Positions 1 through 8,248 of a stretch of 64,000 bases of DNA are shown here, one piece after another; position 1 is the first letter of the stretch; every line of letters begins with the position of its first letter. The notes beneath the pieces were generated by a model that saw nothing but the letters and a program-made list of their open reading frames with translations, searched no databases and was not told where the DNA came from. This DNA comes from Chryseobacterium sp. 18061. Lineage in GTDB: Bacteria; Pseudomonadota; Gammaproteobacteria; Enterobacterales; Enterobacteriaceae. The DNA is taken from positions 558,001 through 622,000 of the forward strand of contig CACSKA010000001.1 of the NCBI GenBank assembly GCA_902706205.1, read 5' to 3'. Made by a program: the position numbers and the translations under genes.

Positions 1-470
1 TAGCCATTAAACGCATCCCATAATCCGTCGTGGATCAGGCTGTCCGTCACTTCACCGTGGCCTATCCGCATCCCTGTCCGACTTTGCGACAGGAGGTAGG
101 GGGCAAGGCTCATATTTTCCTGCCCCCCGGCGATGGCTATTCGCGCGCTACCACACTGTAATGCCTGCACCGCAAGGTGAATAGCTTCCAGACCTGAGCC
201 GCACACCTTATTGATGGTGGTCGCCGAAATATCGTAGGGCAATCCACTGTTTAGGGCGGTCTGGCGGGCGGGGTTTTGCCCACATCCGGCGGTCAGTACC
301 TGGCCCAGAATGACTTCATCAATAGCCGTCGGAGCAATGCCCGCATCGGCGATTAAGCGCTTCACCACGGCACTGCCCAGTTCGGTTGCGGGAAGGGTGG
401 AAAATGCCCCCTGAAACCGTCCTGTCGGGGTGCGCAGCGCACCTACAATGACAACGTCCTGCATGTTCAT
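1..470 (-). CDS. Acetyl-CoA acetyltransferase-type thiolase, N-terminal part (cut by window edge)
   Basis: The visible 156 residues are the N-terminal half of a thiolase of the AtoB/PhaA/PcaF family, which makes or cleaves beta-ketoacyl-CoA. The reading starts MNMQDVVIVGALRTP, and the family's nucleophilic cysteine is present as NKVCGSG at about Cys90. The start codon overlaps the stop of the CoA-transferase B gene in an ATGA arrangement, so the two are translationally coupled. With both CoA-transferase subunits upstream, the expected role is the last step of a keto-acid pathway: activation of acetoacetate or 3-oxoadipate, then thiolysis to acetyl-CoA. Which keto acid is used cannot be told from this fragment. 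The C-terminal half, with the second catalytic Cys and His, lies outside the window. Confidence 0.9.
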   Translation of the reverse strand, partial: MNMQDVVIVGALRTPTGRFQGAFSTLPATELGSAVVKRLIADAGIAPTAIDEVILGQVLTAGCGQNPARQTALNSGLPYDISATTINKVCGSGLEAIHLAVQALQCGSARIAIAGGQENMSLAPYLLSQSRTGMRIGHGEVTDSLIHDGLWDAFNG

Positions 471-1132
471 ACCTCTGTACAACGTATTTCAGGAACATAC
501 TCTGGCACGATGACGTGGCCTTCGGTTTTGCTGAGGATCTCCTCTACGCTGACGCCGGGGGCACGCTCCTTCAGTAAAAAGCTCCCGTCCTGTACTTCCA
601 ACCAGGCCAGATCGGTCAGCACATGGCGAATACAGCGGGTACCGGTCAGCGGGAGTGAGCAGCGGCGCAGCAGTTTGGCATTTCCGGACTTATCGGTATG
701 GGTCATCATCACGATGATATTTTCCGCACCGGCTACCAGATCCATCGCTCCGCCCATGCCTTTCATCATCTTGCCTGGAACCGTCCATGAGGCGATGTTG
801 CCCTCCACATCGACTTCAAACGCGCCCAGTACCGTGAGATCAACATGACCGCCACGGATCATGGCAAAGGAGTCGGCAGAATTGAAAAAGGACGCGCCCG
901 CTCTGGCGGTGACGGTCTGCTTTCCGGCATTGATCAAATCGGCATCAACCTCATCCGCGGTGGGGAAAGGGCCAATCCCCAGCAGGCCGTTCTCGGACTG
1001 GAGTAACACATCTACCCCTGACGGAATAGCATTGGCGACCAGGGTCGGGAGGCCAATGCCCAGATTGACGTAGAAACCGTCACTTAATTCCTGCGCCACA
1101 CGCTGCGCCATTTGCTCACGAGTCAGTGCCAT
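467..1132 (-). CDS. 3-oxoacid CoA-transferase subunit B
   Basis: This 221-residue protein is the beta subunit of a family I CoA-transferase (ScoB/PcaJ/AtoA type), which moves CoA from succinyl-CoA or acetyl-CoA to a 3-oxoacid. The catalytic glutamate is visible as SENGLLG at Glu47. A longer reading extends 41 codons upstream, but the ATG chosen here gives MALTREQMAQ, is preceded by GGAGAG five bases upstream and matches the family's usual 215-220 residues. It lies 25 bp after subunit A and overlaps the thiolase by 4 bp, making one A-B-thiolase operon. The substrate could be acetoacetate or 3-oxoadipate. The subunit assignment is secure; the substrate is not. Confidence 0.9.
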   Translation of the reverse strand: MALTREQMAQRVAQELSDGFYVNLGIGLPTLVANAIPSGVDVLLQSENGLLGIGPFPTADEVDADLINAGKQTVTARAGASFFNSADSFAMIRGGHVDLTVLGAFEVDVEGNIASWTVPGKMMKGMGGAMDLVAGAENIIVMMTHTDKSGNAKLLRRCSLPLTGTRCIRHVLTDLAWLEVQDGSFLLKERAPGVSVEEILSKTEGHVIVPEYVPEIRCTEV

Positions 1133-1157
1133 TTTTTCTCTCCGTTGCATGAGGATG

Positions 1158-1856
1158 TCATGCGCGCAAGGTACGTTGTTCAATACGTTTCTCGAACGAG
1201 CCCAGAACCAGTCTGTCAACATAGATACCGGGGGTGTGGATCTGTGCGGGATCAAGCTCGCCGGGCTCGACTATTTCCTCGACCTCAACGACGGTCACCC
1301 GTGCGGCTGTCGCCATCACCGGATTAAAATTTTGCGCGGTGTGGCGGTAAATCACATTGCCGTACCAATCCGCCTTCCAGCCTTTAATCAAGGCAAAATC
1401 AGCGGTAATAGCCTCTTCCAGCACATAGTGGCGTTCGCCAAACTGACGTGTCTCTTTGCCTTCGGCCACGGGGGTTCCAAAACCTGTTGCGGTATAAAAT
1501 GCGGGGATGCCGGCGCCGCCGGCACGAATTTTTTCTGCAAGCGTTCCCTGAGGGGTCAGTTCGACGTCAAGCTCACCGCTGAGTAATTGCTGCTCAAACA
1601 GGGCATTTTCACCCACATATGAGGCGACCATTTTGCGGATCTGTCGGCTTTCCAACAGCAAACCGAGGCCAAAACCGTCCACGCCACAGTTATTGGAAAC
1701 CACCGTTAAATCACGGGAACCCCGCATTAGCAGGGCCTGGATTAAATTCTCCGGGATCCCACAGAGACCAAAACCACCAACCAGAACCGTCATCCTGTCA
1801 GAAAGGCCATCCAGCGCCAGTTCATGGGTAGCAATACGTTTATCAAGACCTGCCAT
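1158..1856 (-). CDS. 3-oxoacid CoA-transferase subunit A
   Basis: This 232-residue protein is the alpha subunit of a family I CoA-transferase (ScoA/PcaI/AtoD type) and pairs with subunit B encoded just downstream. The glycine-rich CoA-binding stretch [13 protein letters not shown] is near residue 27, and [19 protein letters not shown] is the usual central family signature. The start at [10 protein letters not shown] was chosen over one 13 codons upstream because AGGTG precedes it and because family members begin near this point. It is first in the A-B-thiolase operon and divergent from a LysR gene, the usual layout for LysR control of a catabolic operon. Regulation by that LysR protein is an inference from layout. 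Confidence 0.9.
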   Translation of the reverse strand: MAGLDKRIATHELALDGLSDRMTVLVGGFGLCGIPENLIQALLMRGSRDLTVVSNNCGVDGFGLGLLLESRQIRKMVASYVGENALFEQQLLSGELDVELTPQGTLAEKIRAGGAGIPAFYTATGFGTPVAEGKETRQFGERHYVLEEAITADFALIKGWKADWYGNVIYRHTAQNFNPVMATAARVTVVEVEEIVEPGELDPAQIHTPGIYVDRLVLGSFEKRIEQRTLRA

Positions 1857-1962
1857 GTTGCACCTGCTATGTAAACGAGTTGTGAACTGCATCATGGTTA
1901 ATTGGCGGTTATTTGTTAAATTTATTCTTCATATCCTTTGATTGGTTTTATTTATAAATACA

Positions 1963-2856
1963 ATGATTACCGTCAGACAGCTCAGCGCCTTTGTCGCCGT
2001 TGCCCAGAGCCTGAATTTTTTGCAGGCCAGTGAGCAGTTACATATGACGCAGCCAGCCCTGAGCCTGGCAATTAAAGAGATGGAGTCCCGGCTTGGCGGT
2101 CCACTGCTGATAAGGACCACCAGAAACGTCAGCCTGACGCCGGAAGGAGAGATCCTGTTGCCGCTGGCGCGGCAGCTGTTGGCCGACTGGTCGAATACCG
2201 AGGAGCGTCTTCGTCAGCGGTTTACTCTGCAACGTGGGGCTGTTGCCATCGCCGCTATGCCCGCGTTTGCCTCAAATCAACTCCCGGCGTTACTGAAATC
2301 ATTTCGGGATCGCTTTCCGGCAATCCATATCACCGTGCATGACGTGATTAACGAACAGGTTATTGAAATGGTCCGGGCGCGACGGGTTGAACTGGGGATC
2401 GGTTTTGAACCCGAAAAATCAGAAGGGTTGATGTTTGAACCGCTGGGCAGCGATAAATTTGTGGCAGTGCTGCCGCCGGATTCAGCATTAACTAAAGCAC
2501 GGCAGATAACGTGGGCACAATTGTTGCAAAATGATTTTATTACTCTGCAACGGCCGTCTGCAATGCGACGACTGCTGGAGAAAAAACTGGAGGAACACGG
2601 GCTTAAGCCGGATGTGACAGCCGAAAGCCATCAACTCGCTACCATCGGCCGTATGGTGGCAAACGGTCTCGGCTACAGTGCGGTTCCGGCACTATGTATC
2701 AGGCAGATGGAGGAGCTGGGGGCGGTTTGCCGTCCTTTGCACGAGCCGGTTGTGGAGCAACTGGTGGGTATTATCACCCACAGCGGTGAAAACCTGTCGA
2801 TGACAGTACAAACGTTGGCGGGAGTCATCCGAGAGTGTTTTTCCCCGTGGCAGTGA
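1963..2856 (+). CDS. LysR-family transcriptional regulator
   Basis: This 297-residue protein has the standard LysR layout: an N-terminal winged helix-turn-helix over roughly residues 1-60 (SEQLHMTQPALSLAIKEME is the recognition region) followed by a periplasmic-binding-protein-like effector domain. It probably senses a pathway intermediate and controls the divergent CoA-transferase/thiolase operon. A TTG 21 bp upstream could extend it by seven codons, but ATG at MITVRQLSAF fits the family N-terminus. No strong ribosome binding site precedes it; the sequence there is AT-rich and contains the 12-bp palindrome TATTTATAAATA, ending two bases before the ATG, which may be an operator. The gene ends one base from the convergent GntR gene. 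Its effector is unknown. Confidence 0.9.
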   Translation: MITVRQLSAFVAVAQSLNFLQASEQLHMTQPALSLAIKEMESRLGGPLLIRTTRNVSLTPEGEILLPLARQLLADWSNTEERLRQRFTLQRGAVAIAAMPAFASNQLPALLKSFRDRFPAIHITVHDVINEQVIEMVRARRVELGIGFEPEKSEGLMFEPLGSDKFVAVLPPDSALTKARQITWAQLLQNDFITLQRPSAMRRLLEKKLEEHGLKPDVTAESHQLATIGRMVANGLGYSAVPALCIRQMEELGAVCRPLHEPVVEQLVGIITHSGENLSMTVQTLAGVIRECFSPWQ

Positions 2857-2857
2857 T

Positions 2858-3523
2858 TTAGTCCAGTATGTTGTTTTGCAAAACGATTTCCATGGTTCTG
2901 AGGTAGTGCTCAGTGAGATAGACGGTGGCCTGCTCGACATCTCGTGCCAGCGTAGCGTCAAGCAACTGTCGATGCTCAAGAGAGACATCTCTGGCCTGGC
3001 TCGTCGGTGACGTTACCGCTAGTGCGCGGTAGCGCAGGGTCTGGTCACATAATGTAGCCACAAATTTCAATAGCCAGGGCGAGTTGCAGTTCGACAGAAG
3101 GGCTGCGTGAAAGGCTTCATGCGCCTCTTCCCACACTGGGTTGAGTTGCCGGGTCTCAGGGTTGCGCATTTCGTAACGCTCCATCCGGTGGTGTGCGGCA
3201 ATGATACGGCTTTCCCAGTCAATATCAGCGTTGCCTATGGAGAGTTCCAGCGCCTTACATTCGATATGCAACCGAGTCAGCGTGATGTCCTGGAGCTCAG
3301 GTGCCGAGACACGCTGTACGCTAAAGCCTTTTTGGTCAACTGCTGCAACGAAACCGGTCATTGCCAGGCGAGATAGCGCTTCGCGCAATGGGATTACACC
3401 AGCGTCATAATGGGCAGATAGCTCCTTCAGGCGCATCTTGCTGCCCGGCTTCAGATTGCCATTAATAATGTCCCGGCGTACCTGCTCTTCGAGCTGTGAT
3501 GCCATGGTGCGCTTTTCATTCAT
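2858..3523 (-). CDS. GntR-family (FCD/VanR-type) transcriptional regulator
   Basis: This 221-residue protein has an N-terminal GntR winged helix-turn-helix (about residues 5-70, with GSKMRLKELSAHYDAGVIPL) and an all-helical C-terminal ligand-binding domain of the FCD type. Its length fits the VanR/FadR subfamily, whose members usually repress degradation operons for organic acids or aromatic compounds. It is divergent from the hydrolase-dioxygenase-hydroxylase operon across a 180-bp AT-rich gap holding candidate operators, so it most likely controls that operon. An alternative start seven residues in (MASQLEEQ) is possible because neither ATG has a clear Shine-Dalgarno sequence. The inducer is not predictable from sequence alone. 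Confidence 0.9.
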   Translation of the reverse strand: MNEKRTMASQLEEQVRRDIINGNLKPGSKMRLKELSAHYDAGVIPLREALSRLAMTGFVAAVDQKGFSVQRVSAPELQDITLTRLHIECKALELSIGNADIDWESRIIAAHHRMERYEMRNPETRQLNPVWEEAHEAFHAALLSNCNSPWLLKFVATLCDQTLRYRALAVTSPTSQARDVSLEHRQLLDATLARDVEQATVYLTEHYLRTMEIVLQNNILD

Positions 3524-3542
3524 CTCATTGACCCATTATGTG

Positions 3543-3596
3543 TACAGATACCGAATCAACAGTACCGATTCGCCAAGACTAAAATTATATACAGAT
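3543..3596. promoter_or_regulatory. Candidate operator region between the GntR gene and the hydrolase operon
   Basis: Two direct copies of TACAGAT occur 47 bp apart (3543 and 3590), each in an AT-rich setting. Between them lies an inverted repeat CGAATC...GATTCG (3552-3572, 9-bp spacer). The gap separates divergent genes, so these are reasonable GntR operator candidates. Binding is not shown. Confidence 0.35.
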
Positions 3597-3703
3597 CACA
3601 CAATAGAATTTAAAGTCTAAAAATATATATTTTATGTTGATCATATATTTTATCGAGATTAGCCTGACTGCATGCAATCTCATTTCACTACAGGAAATCG
3701 ACT

Positions 3704-4537
3704 ATGCGTTACGTTTACTTTACTCATCAACAGAAAAGCGTATTGGGTGTGCAAACCGCGGAAGGGACGAAAATCCTCGGAGAAGAATCACTGGATTCGT
3801 TGTTGAGTCGTGGTGTTGACTTAGTCCGTTATGGCGCGGAAGGGCACGGCGAAACCGTTAATCCGGACGAGAATAGCTATCTTCCTGTTCTGACCCGTCC
3901 GGGCAAGATTATCTGCGTTGGCCTGAACTATGCCGACCATACCAGTGAATCACCGTATGCGCAGCCGACTTATCCGACGGTTTTCCCGCGCTTCAACAGC
4001 AGCCTGCTGGCCCACAATCAGCCGATCATTCTGCCAAAGCTGTCTGATTCACTGGATTATGAAGGCGAACTGGCGGTGATCCTCAAAAGCGGCGGCCGCT
4101 ATATCGCAGCGGAAGAGGCGCTCGAATGCGTCGCCGGTTATGCCTTATTTAATGATGCTTCGGTTCGTGAATATCAGTTCATCACGCCGCAGTGGACGGT
4201 GGGAAAAAACTTTGACGCTACCGGCGCATTTGGGCCTGAGTTAGTTACCGCAGATGAGCTGCCACGAGGAGCTAAAGGGTTGAGGCTTGAGACCCGGGTT
4301 AACGGCAAGGTTGTGCAATCAGCCAGCACCGATGACATGCTGTTCGATGTAGCTACCCTGATTTCAACCTTAAGTGAAGCCATCACCCTGGAATCCGGTG
4401 ATGTTATCGTGACCGGAACCCCGGCTGGCGTTGGGTTTGGCATGAATCCCAAAAGCTATCTCAAAGAGGGGGATATTGTGGAAGTGAGCGTCGAGCAGAT
4501 TGGTATATTGCGTAACCCGGTGGCCTTAGAAAAATAA
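3704..4537 (+). CDS. Fumarylacetoacetate hydrolase (FAH) family protein
   Basis: This 277-residue protein belongs to the FAH superfamily, whose metal-dependent members hydrolyse C-C bonds in ring-cleavage products, decarboxylate oxalocrotonate-type acids or hydrate them. The fold's metal ligands are visible: DYEGELAVIL supplies the Glu-x-Glu pair near residues 120-122 and FNDASVREYQ the aspartate near 150. The C-terminal GDVIVTGTPAGVGFG loop is characteristic. An AGGAAA motif precedes the ATG. It is first in an operon with a ring-cleavage dioxygenase and an aromatic hydroxylase, so it most likely acts on the cleaved ring. Fumarylpyruvate-like, acylpyruvate and 2-hydroxymuconate-like substrates are all possible; family membership is certain, the reaction is not. 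Confidence 0.88.
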   Translation: MRYVYFTHQQKSVLGVQTAEGTKILGEESLDSLLSRGVDLVRYGAEGHGETVNPDENSYLPVLTRPGKIICVGLNYADHTSESPYAQPTYPTVFPRFNSSLLAHNQPIILPKLSDSLDYEGELAVILKSGGRYIAAEEALECVAGYALFNDASVREYQFITPQWTVGKNFDATGAFGPELVTADELPRGAKGLRLETRVNGKVVQSASTDDMLFDVATLISTLSEAITLESGDVIVTGTPAGVGFGMNPKSYLKEGDIVEVSVEQIGILRNPVALEK

Positions 4538-4577
4538 ATGACAAAACCGATGTGCCCTACAACTCCCGGGAGGACGT

Positions 4578-5498
4578 ATGACCCAAACGCGTGGTGTTCA
4601 TTCAATCGACCATTTTTCCCTTTTAGTACCGTCTCTGGCTGAAGCTGAATATTTTTATCGTAACTTTGGTCTGATAACGGAAAATAAAGAAACAGAGCTT
4701 ACATTAAAAGCAGGGGATGGCCATCTCTGGGCCAGAATATACCCTGCAGAATGTAAAAGTCTGGCGTATATAAGCTTTAATTGCTATCCGCAGGATTATG
4801 AGTTTATTTTACAGCAGGTACAAGCCTGTGGTATCCAGCCAGAAATTGTTCCCCATGAAGGCTTCTGGTTTAACGATCCTGATGGAAACCGGTTGAATAT
4901 TAAACCCGGTGAAAAGACTATTCCGGATACCAAGCGTATTCCCGACCCTAGCCTATCCGTTGCCGACAAACGAGGGACAGTGACACGCGATGCGGTAAAG
5001 AAAGTTCATCCGAACCGACTCTCCCATATTTTATTATTCACCGCAGACGTGCCGCGTGCTATCCAGTTTTATCAACAGACATTAGGGCTTAATCTGTCTG
5101 ATTTTTCTCAGGACATTATTGCATTTATGCATGCGCGGCATGGGTGCGATCACCATCTGGTTGCCTTTGCCAAAAGCAGCGGCAAAGGATTTCATCATGC
5201 TGCCTGGGAAGTAGACACCATTGATGAAGTAGGTAATGGCGCTACGCAAATGGCCGACGCCGGATTCAAAGATGGCTGGGGAACCGGCAGGCATTGTCTT
5301 GGCTCGAACTATTTTCATTATGTCCGCGATCCTTGGGGCTCATTCTGTGAATATTCCGCTGAAATCGACTTTATTAGTGCTGATATAACCTGGCCCACGG
5401 GGGATTTTCTACCGGAAAATTCGCTCTATTTATGGGGTCCTGATGTCCCGGGGTATTTTATCCATAACACTGAAATTGACGGGCAATATATCGAGTAA
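4578..5498 (+). CDS. Extradiol ring-cleavage dioxygenase, VOC (type I) family
   Basis: This 306-residue protein has two vicinal-oxygen-chelate modules, as in catechol 2,3-dioxygenase: module one covers about residues 8-115 and module two about 145-270. The likely iron ligands are all in module two: His150 (SHILLF), a His in GFHHAAWEV at 206-207 and Glu258 (FCEYS). Such enzymes open catechol-type rings next to the hydroxyl pair. The gene follows the FAH gene by 40 bp, has a strong GGAGG ribosome site and precedes the flavin hydroxylase. Base composition is more AT-rich than in the core genes to the right, consistent with transfer. The aromatic substrate is not recognisable; the pathway looks like hydroxylation, meta cleavage, then hydrolysis. 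Confidence 0.88.
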   Translation: MTQTRGVHSIDHFSLLVPSLAEAEYFYRNFGLITENKETELTLKAGDGHLWARIYPAECKSLAYISFNCYPQDYEFILQQVQACGIQPEIVPHEGFWFNDPDGNRLNIKPGEKTIPDTKRIPDPSLSVADKRGTVTRDAVKKVHPNRLSHILLFTADVPRAIQFYQQTLGLNLSDFSQDIIAFMHARHGCDHHLVAFAKSSGKGFHHAAWEVDTIDEVGNGATQMADAGFKDGWGTGRHCLGSNYFHYVRDPWGSFCEYSAEIDFISADITWPTGDFLPENSLYLWGPDVPGYFIHNTEIDGQYIE

Positions 5499-5537
5499 AC
5501 GCCCGCATTCCTCACTTACAAGTACAGGCAGAACGTT

Positions 5538-7106
5538 ATGAATAACGATATGTATGATATTGCCATTGTCGGTTATGGCCCGGTAGGTCAACTGCTGGCG
5601 TTAATCATGGGGCGACAGGGCTACAACGTCGCGGTCTATGAACGCTGGGAATCTCTTTATCCGTTGCCCCGGGCTGTTTTTCATGATCATGAGATTCGCC
5701 GTATGTTGCGCTTACTGGATCTGGAGCAAGAAGTGGCGGCGATTTCGCATCCTTCTTCATTGTATCAGTGGTTTAACGCACAATGGAAAATGCTGGTTGA
5801 AGTGGACTGGGCTTGCGAATCGATAAGCGATGGTCCTTTTGGTTACTTCTTCAATCAGTCTGAGCTGGAAGCCATATTTGATAAGCACGTCAAAATGCTG
5901 CCGAATGTGCACGTCCACCAGGGCTGGGAACTCAGATCGCTACAGCAACATCCCGACAGTTGCGAGTTGCTACTGTCGCCTACCGCAGAACACGATAACC
6001 CACAGCCGCTGACTCGTCAGATAAAGGCCCGCTTCGTCATCGGTGCGGATGGCGCCAACAGTACGGTGAGAAATGCGTGTGGCATCGAATGGCAGGATTT
6101 AGGTTTTGCGGAAGACTGGCTCGTGGTGGATGTTAAGCCGCATGAAGGCGTCAGTCTTGAGGTTCCCGAGGCCGCGCAGTGGTGTAATCCTGACCGGCCG
6201 ACCACCCTGGTGCCTGGTGGGCCGGGTTACCGTCGTTGGGAATTTATGCGTCTGCCACATGAAAGCCTCACCGACCTACAGTCCACGGAGAAGGTCTGGC
6301 AGTTGCTGAAACCCTGGGTGACGGAAGACACCGTGACACTGGTTCGCCATGCGGTGTATCAGTTCCGCTCTCGTATCGCTGATAACTGGCACCAAGGGCG
6401 TGTCCTGTTGGCCGGGGATGCTGCCCACCTGATGCCGCCATTTATGGGGCAGGGAATGTGCTCCGGATTAAGGGATGTGTGGAACCTGAGCTGGCGCCTC
6501 GACCGGATATTACGCGGCGTATCCGATGCAAAACTGCTGGATGGCTATACCAAAGAGCGTAAACCACAGATACAGGCGGTGATTGAAGCCTCAATGGCGA
6601 TGGGGCGGGTGGTCTGCGTCGCCGACAGTCAACAGGCTAAGGCGCGTGATGACGCGTACTTCCAGGGTAAAGTGCCACCCGTTCCGCCATTCCCAGGCAT
6701 TACGGACGGCCTGATTTATCCCGATGAAAACGGTCTGGCAGGGCAGCTGTTTATTCATGGTCCTCTGCGTCGACTGGGCAATACGCAACGTTTTGACGAG
6801 CTGTTTGGTCGTGGATTTCATTTGGTCGTGTCCGACGATGTCATTTTTCCATCGTTACGCGACATGACAGAAACGATATTGCAGCAGGCTGGGGGTGAAC
6901 TGGTTGTGATTTCAGCGACCGAACATCCGGACAGTTATGCAGACGTGTCGGGTAAATTCCTCGCCTTTATGCGGGATAATCAGCTTAAGGCTGTGCTTAT
7001 CCGTCCGGATTTTTACATTTACGGTGCGGTGAGTTCGGGGGAGGAAATATCTGGATTATTACGGCACCTCCGCCAATCTTTGCCTGCCTGCGAAAACGTC
7101 GCCTGA
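5538..7106 (+). CDS. FAD-dependent aromatic hydroxylase, MhpA-like
   Basis: This 522-residue protein is a group A flavoprotein hydroxylase of the MhpA/PheA/TetX superfamily, which uses NAD(P)H and oxygen to add a hydroxyl group to a phenolic ring. The N-terminal FAD Rossmann motif is VGYGPVGQ with a terminal acidic residue in VYER. VIGADGANSTVR matches the central DG motif, and LLAGDAAHLMPPFMGQG (about residue 290) is the second FAD motif. A thioredoxin-like C-terminal domain ends in IRPDFYIYGAV, as in phenol and 3-hydroxyphenylpropionate hydroxylases. It is last in the hydrolase-dioxygenase-hydroxylase operon and followed by a strong hairpin. It should prepare the ring for the dioxygenase; the natural substrate is unknown. 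Confidence 0.9.
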   Translation: MNNDMYDIAIVGYGPVGQLLALIMGRQGYNVAVYERWESLYPLPRAVFHDHEIRRMLRLLDLEQEVAAISHPSSLYQWFNAQWKMLVEVDWACESISDGPFGYFFNQSELEAIFDKHVKMLPNVHVHQGWELRSLQQHPDSCELLLSPTAEHDNPQPLTRQIKARFVIGADGANSTVRNACGIEWQDLGFAEDWLVVDVKPHEGVSLEVPEAAQWCNPDRPTTLVPGGPGYRRWEFMRLPHESLTDLQSTEKVWQLLKPWVTEDTVTLVRHAVYQFRSRIADNWHQGRVLLAGDAAHLMPPFMGQGMCSGLRDVWNLSWRLDRILRGVSDAKLLDGYTKERKPQIQAVIEASMAMGRVVCVADSQQAKARDDAYFQGKVPPVPPFPGITDGLIYPDENGLAGQLFIHGPLRRLGNTQRFDELFGRGFHLVVSDDVIFPSLRDMTETILQQAGGELVVISATEHPDSYADVSGKFLAFMRDNQLKAVLIRPDFYIYGAVSSGEEISGLLRHLRQSLPACENVA

Positions 7107-7111
7107 ACACT

Positions 7112-7150
7112 GCAGTACCCGGAGGCCAGAGCCTCCAGGTACTGCTTTGG
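7112..7150 (+). terminator. Rho-independent terminator after the hydroxylase operon
   Basis: A long stem pairs GCAGTACC and GGAGGC with GCCTCC and GGTACTGC around a CAGA loop, followed by TTTGGTTT. It lies between the convergent hydroxylase and amidohydrolase genes and may serve both. Confidence 0.75.
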
Positions 7151-7210
7151 TTTACACTTCACCCGTTATGGTTTCGAAAGGATGCTGCCGAAAGGTTCAG
7201 ACTGTTCCGC

Positions 7211-8197
7211 TTAAGCAAACTTGGGGAATAGGGTGAGTGCGTTGTTACGCATAAAATCTGCCCGCATTGCGGCCGTTAACTGCGAACTGGCATCAAGTTG
7301 TGATGCTAGCTCGGTGACCAGTGGTTCCGGCGTATAAGGGTAATCACTGCCGTATAAAATATGTTTCGGATCGGCGATTTCCAGCAAAGATTTTAGTTGG
7401 CGTGGTAGCGGGAATCCCGCCAGGTCGTAATACATACCGCGTAATGAAGCCATAAACTTCGTTGAGTCCAGTTTTTCAGGCAAACCCAGCGCAGGCGAAA
7501 GGCCCGTCACACGATCGGCCAGTACCGGGATTGTCGCTCCTGCATGTGGCACGATAATCTGTACATTTGGGTAGCGCTCCAGGGTGCCCGAAAGCAGCAA
7601 ATTAAACACCGCGCGCGTAGTTTCGAACATAAACTCAATCATCGGGAAGGGATAACCGATTGGCGGAAGTGATGCCGAGTTTTCACCTTTTGGCTGAACC
7701 TGACAGCATGGACAATGCGGATTTGTCGGGTGGATGAAAACCTTTGCATATCGGCGATTCAGTTCCTCAAACACCGGATCGAATCGGGCATCACCGAGAT
7801 AGATGCCATGGAAATTACTCTCGAGTACCACCCCATCAGCCTTTAGCGTATCAAAGGCATAGTCCAGCTCACGCAGTGAACTATCGACATCAGGTAACGG
7901 CAGTGTGGCAAACATGCCAAAACGTTGCGGATGTTCCTGCGCGACTTTTGCCCCTTCTTCATTCACATAGCGGGCCAAGTCCTGGGCGGCGGCGCTATCA
8001 CCAAAGTGGACGCCAGGCGCTGAGACAGAAAGAATGGCGCTACCAATCTGGTTACGATCCATCATCTCAAGGTGTTCATTAACGTTCCACTCAGGAATGG
8101 CGGGCATCCCTGATGGCTTCGAATGACCCGCAGCGGCAAGCGCCGCACGGTAGAGTTCGGGCAGAAAATGTGAATGTACATCGATTCTCTGGACCAT
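7211..8197 (-). CDS. Amidohydrolase 2 family protein (ACMSD/resorcylate decarboxylase-like)
   Basis: This 328-residue TIM-barrel protein belongs to the amidohydrolase-related family that includes 2-amino-3-carboxymuconate-semialdehyde decarboxylase and gamma-resorcylate and hydroxybenzoate decarboxylases. Metal ligands visible are HSH at residues 8-10 (IDVHSHFLP), the histidine in FIHPTNP, the histidine in VPHAGA, and the aspartate in LYGSDYPYTPEP near the C-terminus. It is the second gene of a two-gene unit, 51 bp after the NTF2-like gene, with AGGT before the ATG. Beside hydroxylase and dioxygenase genes the likely role is non-oxidative decarboxylation of an aromatic acid or removal of a carboxyl group from a ring-cleavage product. 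A hydrolase role cannot be excluded. Confidence 0.87.
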   Translation of the reverse strand: MVQRIDVHSHFLPELYRAALAAAGHSKPSGMPAIPEWNVNEHLEMMDRNQIGSAILSVSAPGVHFGDSAAAQDLARYVNEEGAKVAQEHPQRFGMFATLPLPDVDSSLRELDYAFDTLKADGVVLESNFHGIYLGDARFDPVFEELNRRYAKVFIHPTNPHCPCCQVQPKGENSASLPPIGYPFPMIEFMFETTRAVFNLLLSGTLERYPNVQIIVPHAGATIPVLADRVTGLSPALGLPEKLDSTKFMASLRGMYYDLAGFPLPRQLKSLLEIADPKHILYGSDYPYTPEPLVTELASQLDASSQLTAAMRADFMRNNALTLFPKFA

Positions 8198-8248
8198 TTT
8201 TACCTCAGTTTTTCAGTAAGCATGAATGAATCAGGATCAGGATAAGAT

